Assembly (NCBI RefSeq): GCF_032854445.1
Contig: NW_027018100.1
Span: forward strand, 1 to 64,000
Direction: 5' to 3'
From: Liolophura sinensis
Lineage: Eukaryota; Mollusca; Polyplacophora; Chitonida; Chitonidae
Length of the DNA stretch: 64,000 nt
Below, piece after piece: positions 38,310 to 52,604 of this stretch (positions within the stretch are counted from its first letter, which is position 1; every line of letters starts with the position of its first letter). The notes below the pieces were generated by a model. That model searched no databases. It was not told where the DNA came from and saw nothing but the letters and a program-made list of their open reading frames with translations. Position numbers and translations under genes: made by a program.

Positions 38310-41300
38310 GGCCCAAAGATTTGACGTCGTCTGGGCTACCGAAGGGCACATAACTTATAATGAAAAGTTGAATATAGTAATGACCAGTCGCGATTGTACA
38401 TAGTTAATGTAGCCGATTTCAATTCGCAAAAAGACCAGGCAAAAATCTAAAAGTGGAAAAACTGTTCCAATGCTGCTGGTAAGAGGCTAATCCGACGTAT
38501 TTTTTGACGAGAAATCGAATGGTGCAAACCGCGTTGCTCTCCGACCAATACTTTTGGCTGTAGCCACAAATGAATAATCATTGATGTCAAGATCACGTGC
38601 CCAGCAACGGCTCTTACTCCATGGAAACCAAGGAAATTTGCAATTTTTCAACAGCTGGAGATGCCTGGCCCAATTGCGCATCTTTTGCCACCTTATTGAT
38701 GTGGGTCAGTGTTCAATTGTACTTTTTACAGCGGACTGTATCAAGTACCTTGTGTTTTTTTTATATACAAATGGTGTGGTTTTTCTACATGTAGATAAAG
38801 ACATTGAGTTTGTCTTTGACTTAGAAGTAAGACAACTGCTGGGTGAGTTAAATGGGCTTGGCCCAAAGATTTGACGTCGTCTGGGCTACCGAAGGGCACA
38901 TAACTTATAATGAAAAGTTGAATATAGTAATGACCAGTCGCGATTGTACATAGTTAATGTAGCCGATTTCAATTAGAAAAAATACCAGGCAAAAATCCAA
39001 AAGTGGAAAAACTGTTCCAATGCTGCTGGTAAGAGGCTAATCCGACGTATTTTTTGACGAGAAATCGAATGGTGCCAACCGCGTTGCTCTCCGACCAATA
39101 CTTTTGGCTGTAGCCACAAGTGAATAATCATTGATGTCAAGATCACGTGCCCAGCAACTGCTCTTACTCCATGGAAACCAAGGAAATTTGCAATTTTTCA
39201 ACAGCTGGAGATGCCTGGCCCAATTGCGCATCTTTTGGCACCTTATTGATGTGGGTCAGTGTTAAATTGTACTTTTTACAGCGGACTGTATCAAGTACCT
39301 TGTGTTTTTTTTATATACAAATGGTGTGGTTTTTCTACATGTAGATAAAGACATTGAGTTTGTCTTCGACTTAGAAGTAAGACAACTTCTGGGTGAGTTA
39401 AATGGGCTTGGCCCAAAGATTTGACGTCGTCTGGGCTACCGAAGGGCACATAACTTATAATGAAAAGTTGAATATAGTAATGACCAGTCGCGATTGTACA
39501 TAGATAATGTAGCCGATTTCAATTAGAAAAAATACCAGGCAAAAATCCAAAAGTGGAAAAACTGTTCCAATGCTGCTGGTAAGAGGCTAATCCGACGTAT
39601 TTTTTGACGAGAAATCGAATGGTGCAAACCACGTTGCTCTCCGACTAATACTTTTGGCTGTAGCCACAAATGAATAATCATTGATGTCAAGATCACGTGC
39701 CCAGCAACGGCTCTTACTCCATGGAAACCAAGGAAATTTGCAATTTTTCAACAGCTGGAGATGCCTGGCCCAATCGCGCATCTTTTGGCACCTTATTGAT
39801 GTGGGTCAGTGTTCAATTGTACTTTTTACAGCGGACTGTATCAAGTACATTGTGTTTTTTTTATATACAAATGGTGTGGTTCTTCTACATGTAGATAAAG
39901 ACATTGAGTTTGTCTTCGACTTAGAAGTGAGACATTTGCTGGGTGAGTTAAATGGGCTTGGCCCAAAGATTTGACGTCGTCTGGGCTACCGAAGGGCACA
40001 TAACTTATAATGAAAAGTTGAATATAGTAATGACCAGTCGCGATTGTACATAGTTAATGTAGCCGATTTCAATTAGCAAAAAGACCAGGCAAAAATCCAA
40101 AAGTGGAAAAACTGTTCCAATGCTGCTGGTAAGAGGCTAATCCGACGTATTTTTTGACGAGGAATCGAATGGTGCAAACCGCGTTGCTCTCCGACCAATA
40201 CTTTTGGCTGTAGCCACAAATGAATAATCATTGATGTCAAGATCACGTGCCCAGCAACTGCTCTTACTCCATGGAAGCCAAGGAAATTTGCAATTTTTCA
40301 ACAGCTGGAGATGCCTGGCCCAATTGCGCATCTTTTGGCACCTTATTGATGTGGGTCAGTGTTAAATTGTACTTTTTACAGCGGACTGTATCAAGTACCT
40401 TGTGTTTTTTTTATATACAAATGGTGTGGTTTTTCTACATGTAGATAAAGACATTGAGTTTGTCTTCGACTTAGAAGTAAGACAACTTCTGGGTGAGTTA
40501 AATGGGCTTGGCCCAAAGATTTGACGTCGTCTGGGCTACCGAAGGGCACATAACTTATAATGAAAAATTGAATATAGTAATGACCAGTCGCGATTGTACA
40601 TAGTTAATGTAGCCGATTTCAATTAGAAAAAATACAAGGCAAAAATCCAAAAGTGGAAAAACTGTTCCAATGCTGCTGGTAAGAGGCTAATCCGACGTAT
40701 TTTTTGACGAGAAATCGAATGGTGCAAACCACGTTGCTCTCCGACTAATACTTTTGGCTGTAGCCACAAATGAATAATCATTGATGTCAAGATCACGTGC
40801 CCAGCAACGGCTCTTACTCCATGGAAACCAAGGAAATTTGCAATTTTTCAACAGCTGGAGATGCCTGACCCAATTGCGCATCTTTTGGCACCTTATTGAT
40901 GTGGGTCAGTGTTCAATTGTACTTTTTACAGCGGACTGTATCAAGTACCTTGTGTTTTTTTATATACAAATGGTGTGGTTCTTCTACATGTAGATAAAGA
41001 CATTGAGTTTGTCTTCGACTTAGAAGTGAGACATTTGCTGGGTGAGTTAAATGGGCTTGGCCCAAAGATTTGACGTCGTCTGGGCTACCGAAGGGCACAT
41101 AACTTATAATGAAAAGTTGAATATAGTAATGACCAGTCGCGATTGTACATAGTTAATGTAGCCGATTTCAATTCGCAAAAAGACCAGGTAAAAATCCAAA
41201 AGTGGAAAAACTGTTCCAATGCTGCTGGTAAGAGGCTAATCCGACGTATTTTTTGACGAGAAATCGAATGGTGCAAACCGCGTTGCTCTCCGACCAATAC

Positions 41301-44300
41301 TTTTGGCTGTAGCCACAAATGAATAATCATTGATGTCAAGATCACGTGCCCACCAACGGCTCTTACTCCATGGAAACCAAGGAAATTTGCAATTTTTCAA
41401 CAGCTGGAGATGCCTGGCCCAATTGCGCATCTTTTGGCACCTTATTGATGTGGGTCAGTGTTCAATTGTACTTTTTACAGCGGACTGTATCAAGTACCTT
41501 GTGTTTTTTTTATATACAAATGGTGTGGTTTTTCTACATGTAGATAAAGACATTGAGTTTGTCTTCGACTTAGAAGTAAGACATTTGCTGGGTGAGTTAA
41601 ATGGGCTTGGCCCAAAGATTTGACGTCGTCTGGGCTACCGAAGGGCACATAACTTATAATGAAAAGTTGAATATAGTAATGACCAGTCGCGATTGTACAT
41701 AGTTAATGTAGCCGATTTCAATTAGAAAAAAGACCAGGCAAAAATCTAAAAGTGGAAAAACTGTTCCAATGCTGCTGGTAAGAGGCTAATCCGACGTATT
41801 TTTTGACGAGAAATCGAATGGTGCAAACCGCGTTGCTCTCCGACCAATACTTTTGGCTGTAGCCACAAATGAATAATCATTGATGTCAAGATCACGTGCC
41901 CAGCAACGGCTCTTACTCCATGGAAACCAAGGAAATTTGCAATTTTTCAACAGCTGGAGATGCCTGGCCCAATTGCGCATCTTTTGGCACCTTATTGATG
42001 TGGGTCAGTGTTCAATTGTACTTTTTACAGCGGACTGTATCAAGTACCTTGTGTTTTTTTTATATACAAATGGTGTGGTTTTTCTACATGTAGATAAAGA
42101 CATTGAGTTTGTCTTCGACTTAGAAGTAAGACATTTGCTGGGTGAGTTAAATGGGCTTGGCCCAAAGATTTGACGTCGTCTGGGCTACCGAAGGGCACAT
42201 AACTTATAATGAAAAGTTGAATATAGTAATGACCAGTCGCGATTGTACATAGTTAATGTAGCCGATTTCAATTCGCAAAAAGACCAGGCAAAAATCCAAA
42301 AGTAGAAAAACTGTTCCAATGCTGCTGGTAAGAGGCTAATCCGACGTATTTTTTGACGAGAAATCGAATGGTGCAAACCGCGTTGCTCTCCGACCAATAC
42401 TTTTGGCTATAGACACAAATGAATAATCATTGATGTCAAGATCACGTGCCCAGCAACGGCTCTTACTCCATGGAAACCAAGGAAATTTGCAATTTTTCAA
42501 CAGCTGGAGATGCCTGGCCCAATTGCGCATCTTTTGGCACCTTATTGATGTGGGTCAGTGTTCAATTGTACTTTTTACAGCGGACTGTATCAAGTACCTT
42601 GTGTTTTTTTTATATACAAATGGTGTGGTTCTTCTACATGTAGATAAAGACATTGAGTTTGTCTTCGACTTAGAAGTGAGACATTTGCTGGGTGAGTTAA
42701 ATGGGCTTGGCCCAAAGATTTGACGTCGTCTGGGCTACCGAAGGCCACATAACTTATAATGAAAAGTTGAATATAGTAATGACCAGTCGCGATTGTACAT
42801 AGTTAATGTAGCCGATTTCAATTAGCAAAAAGACCTGGCAAAAATCCAAAAGTGGAAAAACTGTTCCAATGCTGCTGGTAAGAGGCTAATCCGACGTATT
42901 GTTTGACGAGAAATCGAATGGTGCAAACCGCGTTGCTCTCCGACCAATACTTTTGGCTGTAGCCACAAATGAATAATCATTGATGTCAAGATCACGTGCC
43001 CAGCAACGGCTCTTACTCCATGGAAACCAAGGAAATTTGCAATTTTTCAACAGCTGGAGATGCCTGGCCCAATTGCGCATCTTTTGGCACCTTATTGATG
43101 TGGGTCAGTGTTCAATTGTATTTTTCACATCAGACTTTATCATGTACCTTGTGTTTTTTTTATATACAAATGGTGTGGTTTTTCTACATGTAGATAAAGA
43201 CATTGAGTTTGTCTTCGACTTAGAAGTAAGACATTTGCTGGGTGAGTTAAATGGGCTTGGCCCAAAGATTTGACGTCGTCTGGGCTACCGAAGGGCACAT
43301 AACTTATAATGAAAAGTTGAATATAGTAATGACCAGTCGCGATTGTACATAGTTAATGTAGCCGATTTCAATTAGAAAAAATACCAGGAAAAAATCCAAA
43401 AGTGGAAAAACTGTTCCAATGCTGCTGGTAAGAGGCTAATCCGACGTATTTTTTGACGAGAAATCGAATGGTGCAAACCACGTTGCTCTCCGACTAATAC
43501 TTTTGGCTGTAGCCACAAATGAATAATCATTGATGTCAAGATCACGTGCCCAGCAACGGCTCTTACTCCATGGAAACCAAGGAAATTTGCAATTTTTCAA
43601 CAGCTGGAGATGCCTGACCCAATTGCGCATCTTTTGGCACCTTATTGATGTGGGTCAGTGTTCAATTGTACTTTTTACAGCGGACTGTATCAAGTACCTT
43701 GTGTTTTTTTATATACAAATGGTGTGGTTTTTCTACATGTAGATAAAGACATTGAGTTTGTCTTCGACTTAGAAGTAAGACATTTGCTGGGTGAGTTAAA
43801 TGGGCTTGGCCCAAAGATTTGACGTCGTCTGGGCTACCGAAGGGCACATAACTTATAATGAAAAGTTGAATATAGTAATGACCAGTCGCGATTGTACATA
43901 GTTAATGTAGCCGATTTCAATTCGCAAAAAGACCAGGTAAAAATCCAAAAGTGGAAAAACTGTTCCAATGCTGCTGGTAAGAGGCTAATCCGACGTATTT
44001 TTTGACGAGAAATCGAATGGTGCAAACCGCGTTGCTCTCCGACCAATACTTTTGGCTGTAGCCACAAATGAATAATCATTGATGTCAAGATCACGTGCCC
44101 AGCAACGGCTCTTACTCCATGGAAACCAAGGAAATTTGCAATTTTTCAACAGCTGGAGATGCCTGGCCCAATTGCGCATCTTTTGGCACCTTATTGATGT
44201 GGGTCAGTGTTCAATTGTACTTTTTACAGCGGACTGTATCAAGTACCTTGTGTTTTTTTTATATACAAATGGTGTGGTTTTTCTACATGTAGATAAAGAC

Positions 44301-47300
44301 ATTGAGTTTGTCTTCGACTTAGAAGTAAGACAACTGCTGGGTGAGTTAAATGGGCTTGGCCCAAAGATTTGACGTCGTCTGGGCTACCGAAGGGCACATA
44401 ACTTATAATGAAAAGTTGAATATAGTAATGACCAGTCGCGATTGTACATAGTTAATGTAGCCGATTTCAATTAGAAAAAATACCAGGCAAAAATCCAAAA
44501 GTGGAAAAACTGCTCCAATGCTGCTGGTAAGAGGCTAATCCGACGTATTTTTTGACGAGAAATCGAATGGTGCAAACCGCGTTGCTCTCCGACCAATACT
44601 TTTGGCTGTAGCCACAAATGAATAATCATTGATGTCAAGATCACGTGCCCAGCAACGGCTCTTACTCCATGGAAACCAAGGAAATTTGCAATTTTTCAAC
44701 AGCTGGAGATGCCTGGCCCAATTGCGCATCTTTTGGCACCTTATTGATGTGGGTCAGTGTTCAATTGTACTTTTTACAGCGGACTGTATCAAGTACCTTG
44801 TGTTTTTTTTATATACAAATGGTGTGGTTTTTCTACATGTAGATAAAGACATTGAGTTTGTCTTCGACTTAGAAGTAAGACAACTGCTGGGTGAATTAAA
44901 TGGGCTTGGCCCAAAGATTTGACGTCGTCTGGGCTACCGAAGGGCACATAACTTATAATGAAAAGTTGAATATAGTAATGACCAGTCGCGATTGTACATA
45001 GTTAATGTAGCCAATTTCAATTAGCAAAAAGACCAGGTAAAAATCCAAAAGTGGAAAAACTGTTCCAATGCTGCTGGTAAGAGGCTAATCCGACGTATTT
45101 TTTGACGAGAAATCGAATGGTGCAAACCGCGTTGCTCTCCGACCAATACTTTTGGCTGTAGCCACAAATGAATAATCATTGATGTCAAGATCACGTGCCC
45201 AGCAACGGCTCTTACTCCATGGAAACCAAGGAAATTTGCAATTTTTCAACACCTGGAGATGCCTGGCCCAATTGCGCATCTTTTGGCACCTTATTGATGT
45301 GGGTCAGTGTTCAATTGTACTTTTTACATCAGACTTTATCATGTACCTTGTGTTTTTTTTATATACAAATGGTGTGGTTTTTCTACATGTAGATAAAGAC
45401 ATTGAGTTTGTCTTCGACTTAGAAGTAAGACATTTGCTGGGTGAGTTAAATGGGCTTGGCCCAAAGATTTGACGTCGTCTGGGCTACCGAAGGGCACATA
45501 ACTTATAATGAAAAGTTGAATATAGTAATGACCAGTCGCGATTGTACATAGTTAATGTAGCCGATTTCAATTAGCAAAAAGACCAGGCAAAAATCCAAAA
45601 GTGGAAAAACTGTTCCAATGCTGCTGGTAAGAGGCTAATCCGACGTATTTTTTGACGATAAATCGAATGGTGCAAACCGCGTTGCTCTCCGACCAATACT
45701 TTTGGCTGTAGCCACAAATGAATAATCATTGATGTCAAGATCACGTGCCCAGCAACTGCTCTTACTCCATGGAAACCAAGGAAATTTGCAATTTTTCAAC
45801 AGCTGGAGATGCCTGGCCCAATTGCGCATCTTTTGGCACCTTATTGATGTGGGTCAGTGTTCAATTGTACTTTTTACAGCAGACTGTATCAAGTACCTTG
45901 TGTTTTTTTTCTATACAAATGGTGTGGTTTTTCTACATGTAGATAAAGACATTGAGTTTGTCTTCGACTTAGAAGTAAGACATTTGCTGGGTGAGTTAAA
46001 TGGGCTTGGCCCAAAGATTTGACGTCGTCTGGGCTACCGAAGGGCACATAACTTATAATGAAAAGTTGAATATAGTAATGACCAGTCGCGATTGTACATA
46101 GTTAATGTAGCCGATTTCAATTAGAAAAAATACCAGGCAAAAATCCAAAAGTGGAAAAACTGCTCCAATGCTGCTGGTAAGAGGCTAATCCGACGTATTT
46201 TTTGACGAGAAATCGAATGGTGCAAACCGCGTTGCTCTCCGACCAATACTTTTGGCTGTAGCCACAAATGAATAATCATTGATGTCAAGATCACGTGCCC
46301 AGCAACGGCTCTTACTCCATGGAAACCAAGGAAATTTGCAATTTTTCAACAGCTGGAGATGCCTGACCCAATTGCGCATCTTTTGGCACCTTATTGATGT
46401 GGGTCAGTGTTCAATTGTACTTTTTACAGCGGACTGTATCAAGTACCTTGTGTTTTTTTATATACAAATGGTGTGGTTTTTCTACATGTAGATAAAGACA
46501 TTGAGTTTGTCTTCGACTTAGAAGTAAGACATTTGCTGGGTGAGTTAAATGGGCTTGGCCCAAAGATTTGACGTCGTCTGGGCTACCGAAGGGCACATAA
46601 CTTATAATGAAAAGTTGAATATAGTAATGACCAGTCGCGATTGTACATAGTTAATGTAGCCGATTTCAATTCGCAAAAAGACCAGGTAAAAATCCAAAAG
46701 TGGAAAAACTGTTCCAATGCTGCTGGTAAGAGGCTAATCCGACGTATTTTTTGACGAGAAATCGAATGGTGCAAACCGCGTTGCTCTCCGACCAATACTT
46801 TTGGCTGTAGCCACAAATGAATAATCATTGATGTCAAGATCACGTGCCCAGCAACGGCTCTTACTCCATGGAAACCAAGGAAATTTGCAATTTTTCAACA
46901 GCTGGAGATGCCTGGCCCAATTGCGCATCTTTTGGCACCTTATTGATGTGGGTCAGTGTTCAATTGTACTTTTTACAGCGGACTGTATCAAGTACCTTGT
47001 GTTTTTTTTATATACAAATGGTGTGGTTTTTCTACATGTAGATAAAGACATTGAGTTTGTCTTCGACTTAGAAGTAAGACAACTGCTGGGTGAGTTAAAT
47101 GGGCTTGGCCCAAAGATTTGACGTCGTCTGGGCTACCGAAGGGCACATAACTTATAATGAAAAGTTGAATATAGTAATGACCAGTCGCGATTGTACATAG
47201 TTAATGTAGCCGATTTCAATTAGCAAAAAGACCAGACAAAAATCCAAAAGTGGAAAAACTGTTCCAATGCTGCTGGTAAGAGGCTAATCCGACGTATTTT

Positions 47301-50300
47301 TGACGAGAAATCGAATGGTGCAAACCGCGTTGCTCTCCGACCAATACTTTTGGCTGTAGCCACAAATGAATAATCATTGATGTCAAGATCACGTGCCCAG
47401 CAACTGCTCTTACTCCATGGAAACCAAGGAAATTTGCAATTTTTCAACAGCTGGAGATGCCTGGCCCAATTGCGCATCTTTTGGCACCTTATTGATGTGG
47501 GTCAGTGTTCAATTGTACTTTTTACAGCAGACTGTATCAAGTACCTTGTGTTTTTTTTCTATACAAATGGTGTGGTTTTTCTACATGTAGATAAAGACAT
47601 TGAGTTTGTCTTCGACTTAGAAGTAAGACATTTGCTGGGTGAGTTAAATGGGCTTGGCCCAAAGATTTGACGTCGTCTGGGCTACCGAAGGGCACATAAC
47701 TTATAATGAAAAGTTGAATATAGTAATGACCAGTCGCGATTGTACATAGTTAATGTAGCCGATTTCAATTAGAAAAAATACCAGGCAAAAATCCAAAAGT
47801 GGAAAAACTGCTCCAATGCTGCTGGTAAGAGGCTAATCCGACGTATTTTTTGACGAGAAATCGAATGGTGCAAACCGCGTTGCTCTCCGACCAATACTTT
47901 TGGCTGTAGCCACAAATGAATAATCATTGATGTCAAGATCACGTGCCCAGCAACGGCTCTTACTCCATGGAAACCAAGGAAATTTGCAATTTTTCAACAG
48001 CTGGAGATGCCTGGCCCAATTGCGCATCTTTTGGCACCTTATTGATGTGGGTCAGTGTTCAATTGTACTTTTTACAGCGGACTGTATCAAGTACCTTGTG
48101 TTTTTTTTATATACAAATGGTGTGGTTTTTCTACATGTAGATAAAAACATTGAGTTTGTCTTCGACTTAGAAGTAAGACATTTGCTGGGTGAGTTAAATG
48201 GGCTTGGCCCAAAGATTTGACGTCGTCTGGGCTACCGAAGGGCACATAACTTATAATGAAAAGTTGAATATAGTAATGACCAGTCGCGATTGTACATAGT
48301 TAATGTAGCCGATTTCAATTCGCAAAAAGACCAGGCAAAAATCCAAAAGTAGAAAAACTGTTCCAATGCTGCTGGTAAGAGGCTAATCCGACCTATTTTT
48401 TGACGAGAAATCGAATGGTGCAAACCGCGTTGCTCTCCGACCAATACTTTTGGCTATAGCCACAAATGAATAATCATTGATGTCAAGATCACGTGCCCAG
48501 CAACGGCTCTTACTCCATGGAAACCAAGGAAATTTGCAATTTTTCAACAGCTGGAGATGCCTGGCCCAATTGCGCATCTTTTGCCACCTTATTGATGTGG
48601 GTCAGTGTTCAATTGTACTTTTTACAGCGGACTGTATCAAGTACCTTGTGTTTTTTTTATATACAAATGGTGTGGTTCTTCTACATGTAGATAAAGACAT
48701 TGAGTTTGTCTTCGACTTAGAAGTGAGACATTTGCTGGGTGAGTTAAATGGGCTTGGCCCAAAGATTTGACGTCGTCTGGGCTACCGAAGGCCACATAAC
48801 TTATAATGAAAAGTTGAATATAGTAATGACCAGTCGCGATTGTACATAGTTAATGTAGCCGATTTCAATTAGCAAAAAGACCTGGCAAAAATCCAAAAGT
48901 GGAAAAACTGTTCCAATGCTGCTGGTAAGAGGCTAATCCGACGTATTTTTTGACGAGAAATCGATTGGTGCAAACCGCGTTGCTCTCCGACCAATACTTT
49001 TGGCTGTAGCCACAAATGAATAATCATTGATGTCAAGATCACGTTCCCAGCAACGGCTCTTACTCCATGGAAACCAAGGAAATTTGCAATTTTTCAACAG
49101 CTGGAGATGCCTGGCCCAATTGCGCATCTTTTGGCACCTTATTGATGTGGGTCAGTGTTCAATTGTACTTTTTACATCAGACTTAATCATGTACCTTGTG
49201 TTTTTTTTATATACAAATGGTGTGGTTTTTCTACATGTAGATAAAGACATTGAGTTTGTCTTCGACTTAGAAGTAAGACATTTGCTGGGTGAGTTAAATG
49301 GGCTTGGCCCAAAGATTTGACGTCGTCTGGGCTACCGAAGGGCACATAACTTATAATGAAAAGTTGAATATAGTAATGACCAGTCGCGATTGTACATAGT
49401 TAATGTAGCCGATTTCAATTAGAAAAAATACCAGGCAAAAATCCAAAAGTGGAAAAACTGTTAAAATGCTGCTGGTAAGAGGCTAATCCGACGTATTTTT
49501 TGACGAGAAATCGAATGGTGCAAACCGCGTTGCTCTCCGACCAATACTTTTGGCTGTAGCCACAAATGAATAATAATTGATGTCAAGATCACGTGCCCAG
49601 CAACGGCTCTTACTACATGGAAACCAAGGAAATTTGCAATTTTTCAACAGCTGGAGATGCCTGGCCCAATTGCGCATCTTTTGGCACCTTATTGATGTGG
49701 GTCAGTGTTCAATTGTACTTTTTACAGCAGACTGTATCATGTACCTTGTGTTTTTTTTATATACAAATGGTGTGGTTTTTCTACATGTAGATAAAGACAT
49801 TGAGTTTGTCTTCGACTTAGAAGTAAGACATTTGCTGGGTGAGTTAAATGGGCTTGGCCCAAAGATTTGACGTCGTCTGGGCTACCGAAGGGCACATAAC
49901 TTATAATGAAAAGTTGAATATAGTAATGACCAGTCGCGATTGTACATAGTTAATGTAGCCGATTTCAATTCGCAAAAAGACCAGGTAAAAATCCAAAAGT
50001 GGAAAAACTGTTCCAATGCTGCTGGTAAGAGGCTAATCCGACGTATTTTTTGACGAGAAATCGAATGGTGCAAACCGCGTTGCTCTCCGACCAATACTTT
50101 TGGCTGTAGCCACAAATGAATAATCATTGATTTCAAGATCATGTGCCCAGCAACGGCTCTTACTCCATGGAAACCAAGGAAATTTGCAATTTTTCAACAG
50201 CTGGAGATGCCTGGCCCAATTGCGCATCTTTTGGCACCTTATTGATGTGGGTCAGTGTTCAATTGTACTTTTTACAGCGGACTGTATCAAGTACCTTGTG

Positions 50301-52604
50301 TTTTTTTTATATACAAATGGTGTGGTTTTTCTACATGTAGATAAAGACATTGAGTTTGTCTTCGACTTAGAAGTAAGACAACTGCTGGGTGAGTTAAATG
50401 GGCTTGGCCCAAAGATTTGACGTCGTCTGGGCTACCGAAGGGCACATAACTTATAATGAAAAGTTGAATATAGTAATGACCAGTCGCGATTGTACATAGT
50501 TAATGTAGCCGATTTCAATTAGAAAAAATACCAGGCAAAAATCCAAAAGTGGAAAAACTGCTCCAATGCTGCTGGTAAGAGGCTAATCCGACGTATTTTT
50601 TGACGAGAAATCGAATGGTGCAAACCGCGTTGCTCTCCGACCAATACTTTTGGCTGTAGCCACAAATGAATAATCATTGATGTCAAGATCACGTGCCCAG
50701 CAACGGCTCTTACTCCATGGAAACCAAGGAAATTTGCAATTTTTCAACAGCTGGAGATGCCTGGCCCAATTGCGCATCTTTTGGCACCTTATTGATGTGG
50801 GTCAGTGTTCAATTGTACTTTTTACAGCGGACTGTATCAAGTACCTTGTGTTTTTTTTATATACAAATGGTGTGGTTTTTCTACATGTAGATAAAGACAT
50901 TGAGTTTGTCTTCGACTTAGAAGTAAGACAACTGCTGGGTGAATTAAATGGGCTTGGCCCAAAGATTTGACGTCGTCCGGGCTACCGAAGGGCACATAAC
51001 TTATAATGAAAAGTTGAATATAGTAATGACCAGTCGCGATTGTACATAGTTAATGTAGCCGATTTCAATTAGCAAAAAGACCAGGTAAAAATCCAAAAGT
51101 GGAAAAACTGTTCCAATGCTGCTGGTAAGAGGCTAATCCGACGTATTTTTTGACGAGAAATCGAATGGTGCAAACCGCGTTGCTCTCCGACCAATACTTT
51201 TGGCTGTAGCCACAAATGAATAATCATTGATGTCAAGATCACGTGCCCAGCAACGGCTCTTACTCCATGGAAACCAAGGAAATTTGCAATTTTTCAACAC
51301 CTGGAGATGCCTGGCCCAATTGCGCATCTTTTGGCACCTTATTGATGTGGGTCAGTGTTCAATTGTACTTTTTACAGCGGACTGTATCAAGTACCTTGTG
51401 TTTTTTTTATATACAAATGGTGTGGTTTTTCTACATGTAGATAAAGACATTGAGTTTGTCTTCGACTTAGAAGTAAGACATTTGCTGGGTGAGTTAAATG
51501 GGCTTGGCCCAAAGATTTGACGTCGTCTGGGCTACCGAAGGGCACATAACTTATCATGAAAAGTTGAATATAGTAATGACCAGTCGCGATTGTACATAGT
51601 TAATGTAGCCGATTTCAATTCGCAAAAAGACCAGGCAAAAATCCAAAAGTAGAAAAACTGTTCCAATGCTGCTGGTAAGAGGCTAATCCGACGTATTTTT
51701 TGACGAGAAATCGAATGGTGCAAACCGCGTTACTCTCCGACCAATACTTTTGGCTGTAGCCACAAATGAATAATCATTGATGTCAAGATCACGTGCCCGG
51801 CAACGGCTCTTACTCCATGGAAACCAAGGAAATTTGCAATTTTTCAACACCTGGAGATGCCTGGCCCAATTGCGCATCTTTTGGCACCTTATTGATGTGG
51901 GTCAGTGTTCAATTGTACTTTTTACAGGGGACTGTATCAAGTACCTTGTGTTTTTTTTATATACAAATGGTGTAGTTTTTCTACATGTAGATAAGGACAT
52001 TGAGTTTGTCTTCGACTTAGAAGTAAGACATTTGCTGGGTGAGTTAAATGGGCTTGGCCCAAAGATTTGACGTCGTCTGGGCTACCGAAGGGCACATAAC
52101 TTATAATGAAAAGTTGAATATAGTAATGACCAGTCGCGATTGTACATAGTTAATGTAGCCGATTTCAATTCGCAAAAAGACCAGGCAAAAATCCAAAAGT
52201 AGAAAAACTGTTCCAATGCTGCTGGTAAGAGGCTAATCCGACGTATTGTTTGACGAGAAATCGAATGGTGCAAACCGCGTTGCTCTCCGACCAATACTTT
52301 TGGCTGTAGCCACAAATGAATAATCATTGATGTCAAGATCACGTGCCCAGCAACGGCTCTTACTCCATGGAAACCAAGGAAATTTGCAATTTTTCAACAG
52401 CTGGAGATGCCTGGCCCAATTGCGCATCTTTTGGCACCTTATTGATGTGGGTCAGTGTTCAATTGTACTTTTTACATCAGACTTTATCATGTACCTTGTG
52501 TTTTTTTATATACAAATGGTGTGGTTTTTCTACATGTAGATAAAGACATTGAGTTTGTCTTCGACTTAGAAGTAAGACATTTGCTGGGTGAGTTAAATGG
52601 GCTT
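38310..52604. repeat. Mosaic HOR block with 5- and 11-monomer spacings (26 monomers)
   Basis: Monomers start at 38310, 38860, 39410, 39960, 40510, 41059, 41609, 42159, 42709, 43259, 43808, 44358, 44908, 45458, 46008, 46557, 47107, 47656, 48206, 48756, 49306, 49856, 50406, 50956, 51506 and 52056. The TTCGC plus GGTAAAAATCC type occurs at 41059, 43808, 46557 and 49856 (spacings 5, 5 and 6). The GAAGGCCAC plus ATCAGACTT type occurs at 42709 and 48756 (spacing 11). The run 43808, 44358, 44908 resembles 49856, 50406, 50956 (also 11). CTGCTCC marks 44358, 46008, 47656 and 50406. Single-base indels are nearly absent except at 47107. Confidence 0.75.
51506..52055. repeat. Monomer with a cluster of private substitutions
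   Basis: Single-base changes not seen in neighbours lie at 51555 (TTATCATG), 51732 (GTTACTCTCC), 51799 (CCCGGCAAC), 51928 (CAGGGGACT), 51974 (GTGTAGTTT) and 51995 (ATAAGGAC), with no indels. Length is a normal 550 bp. The profile is the reverse of the indel-dense copies elsewhere. Confidence 0.75.
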
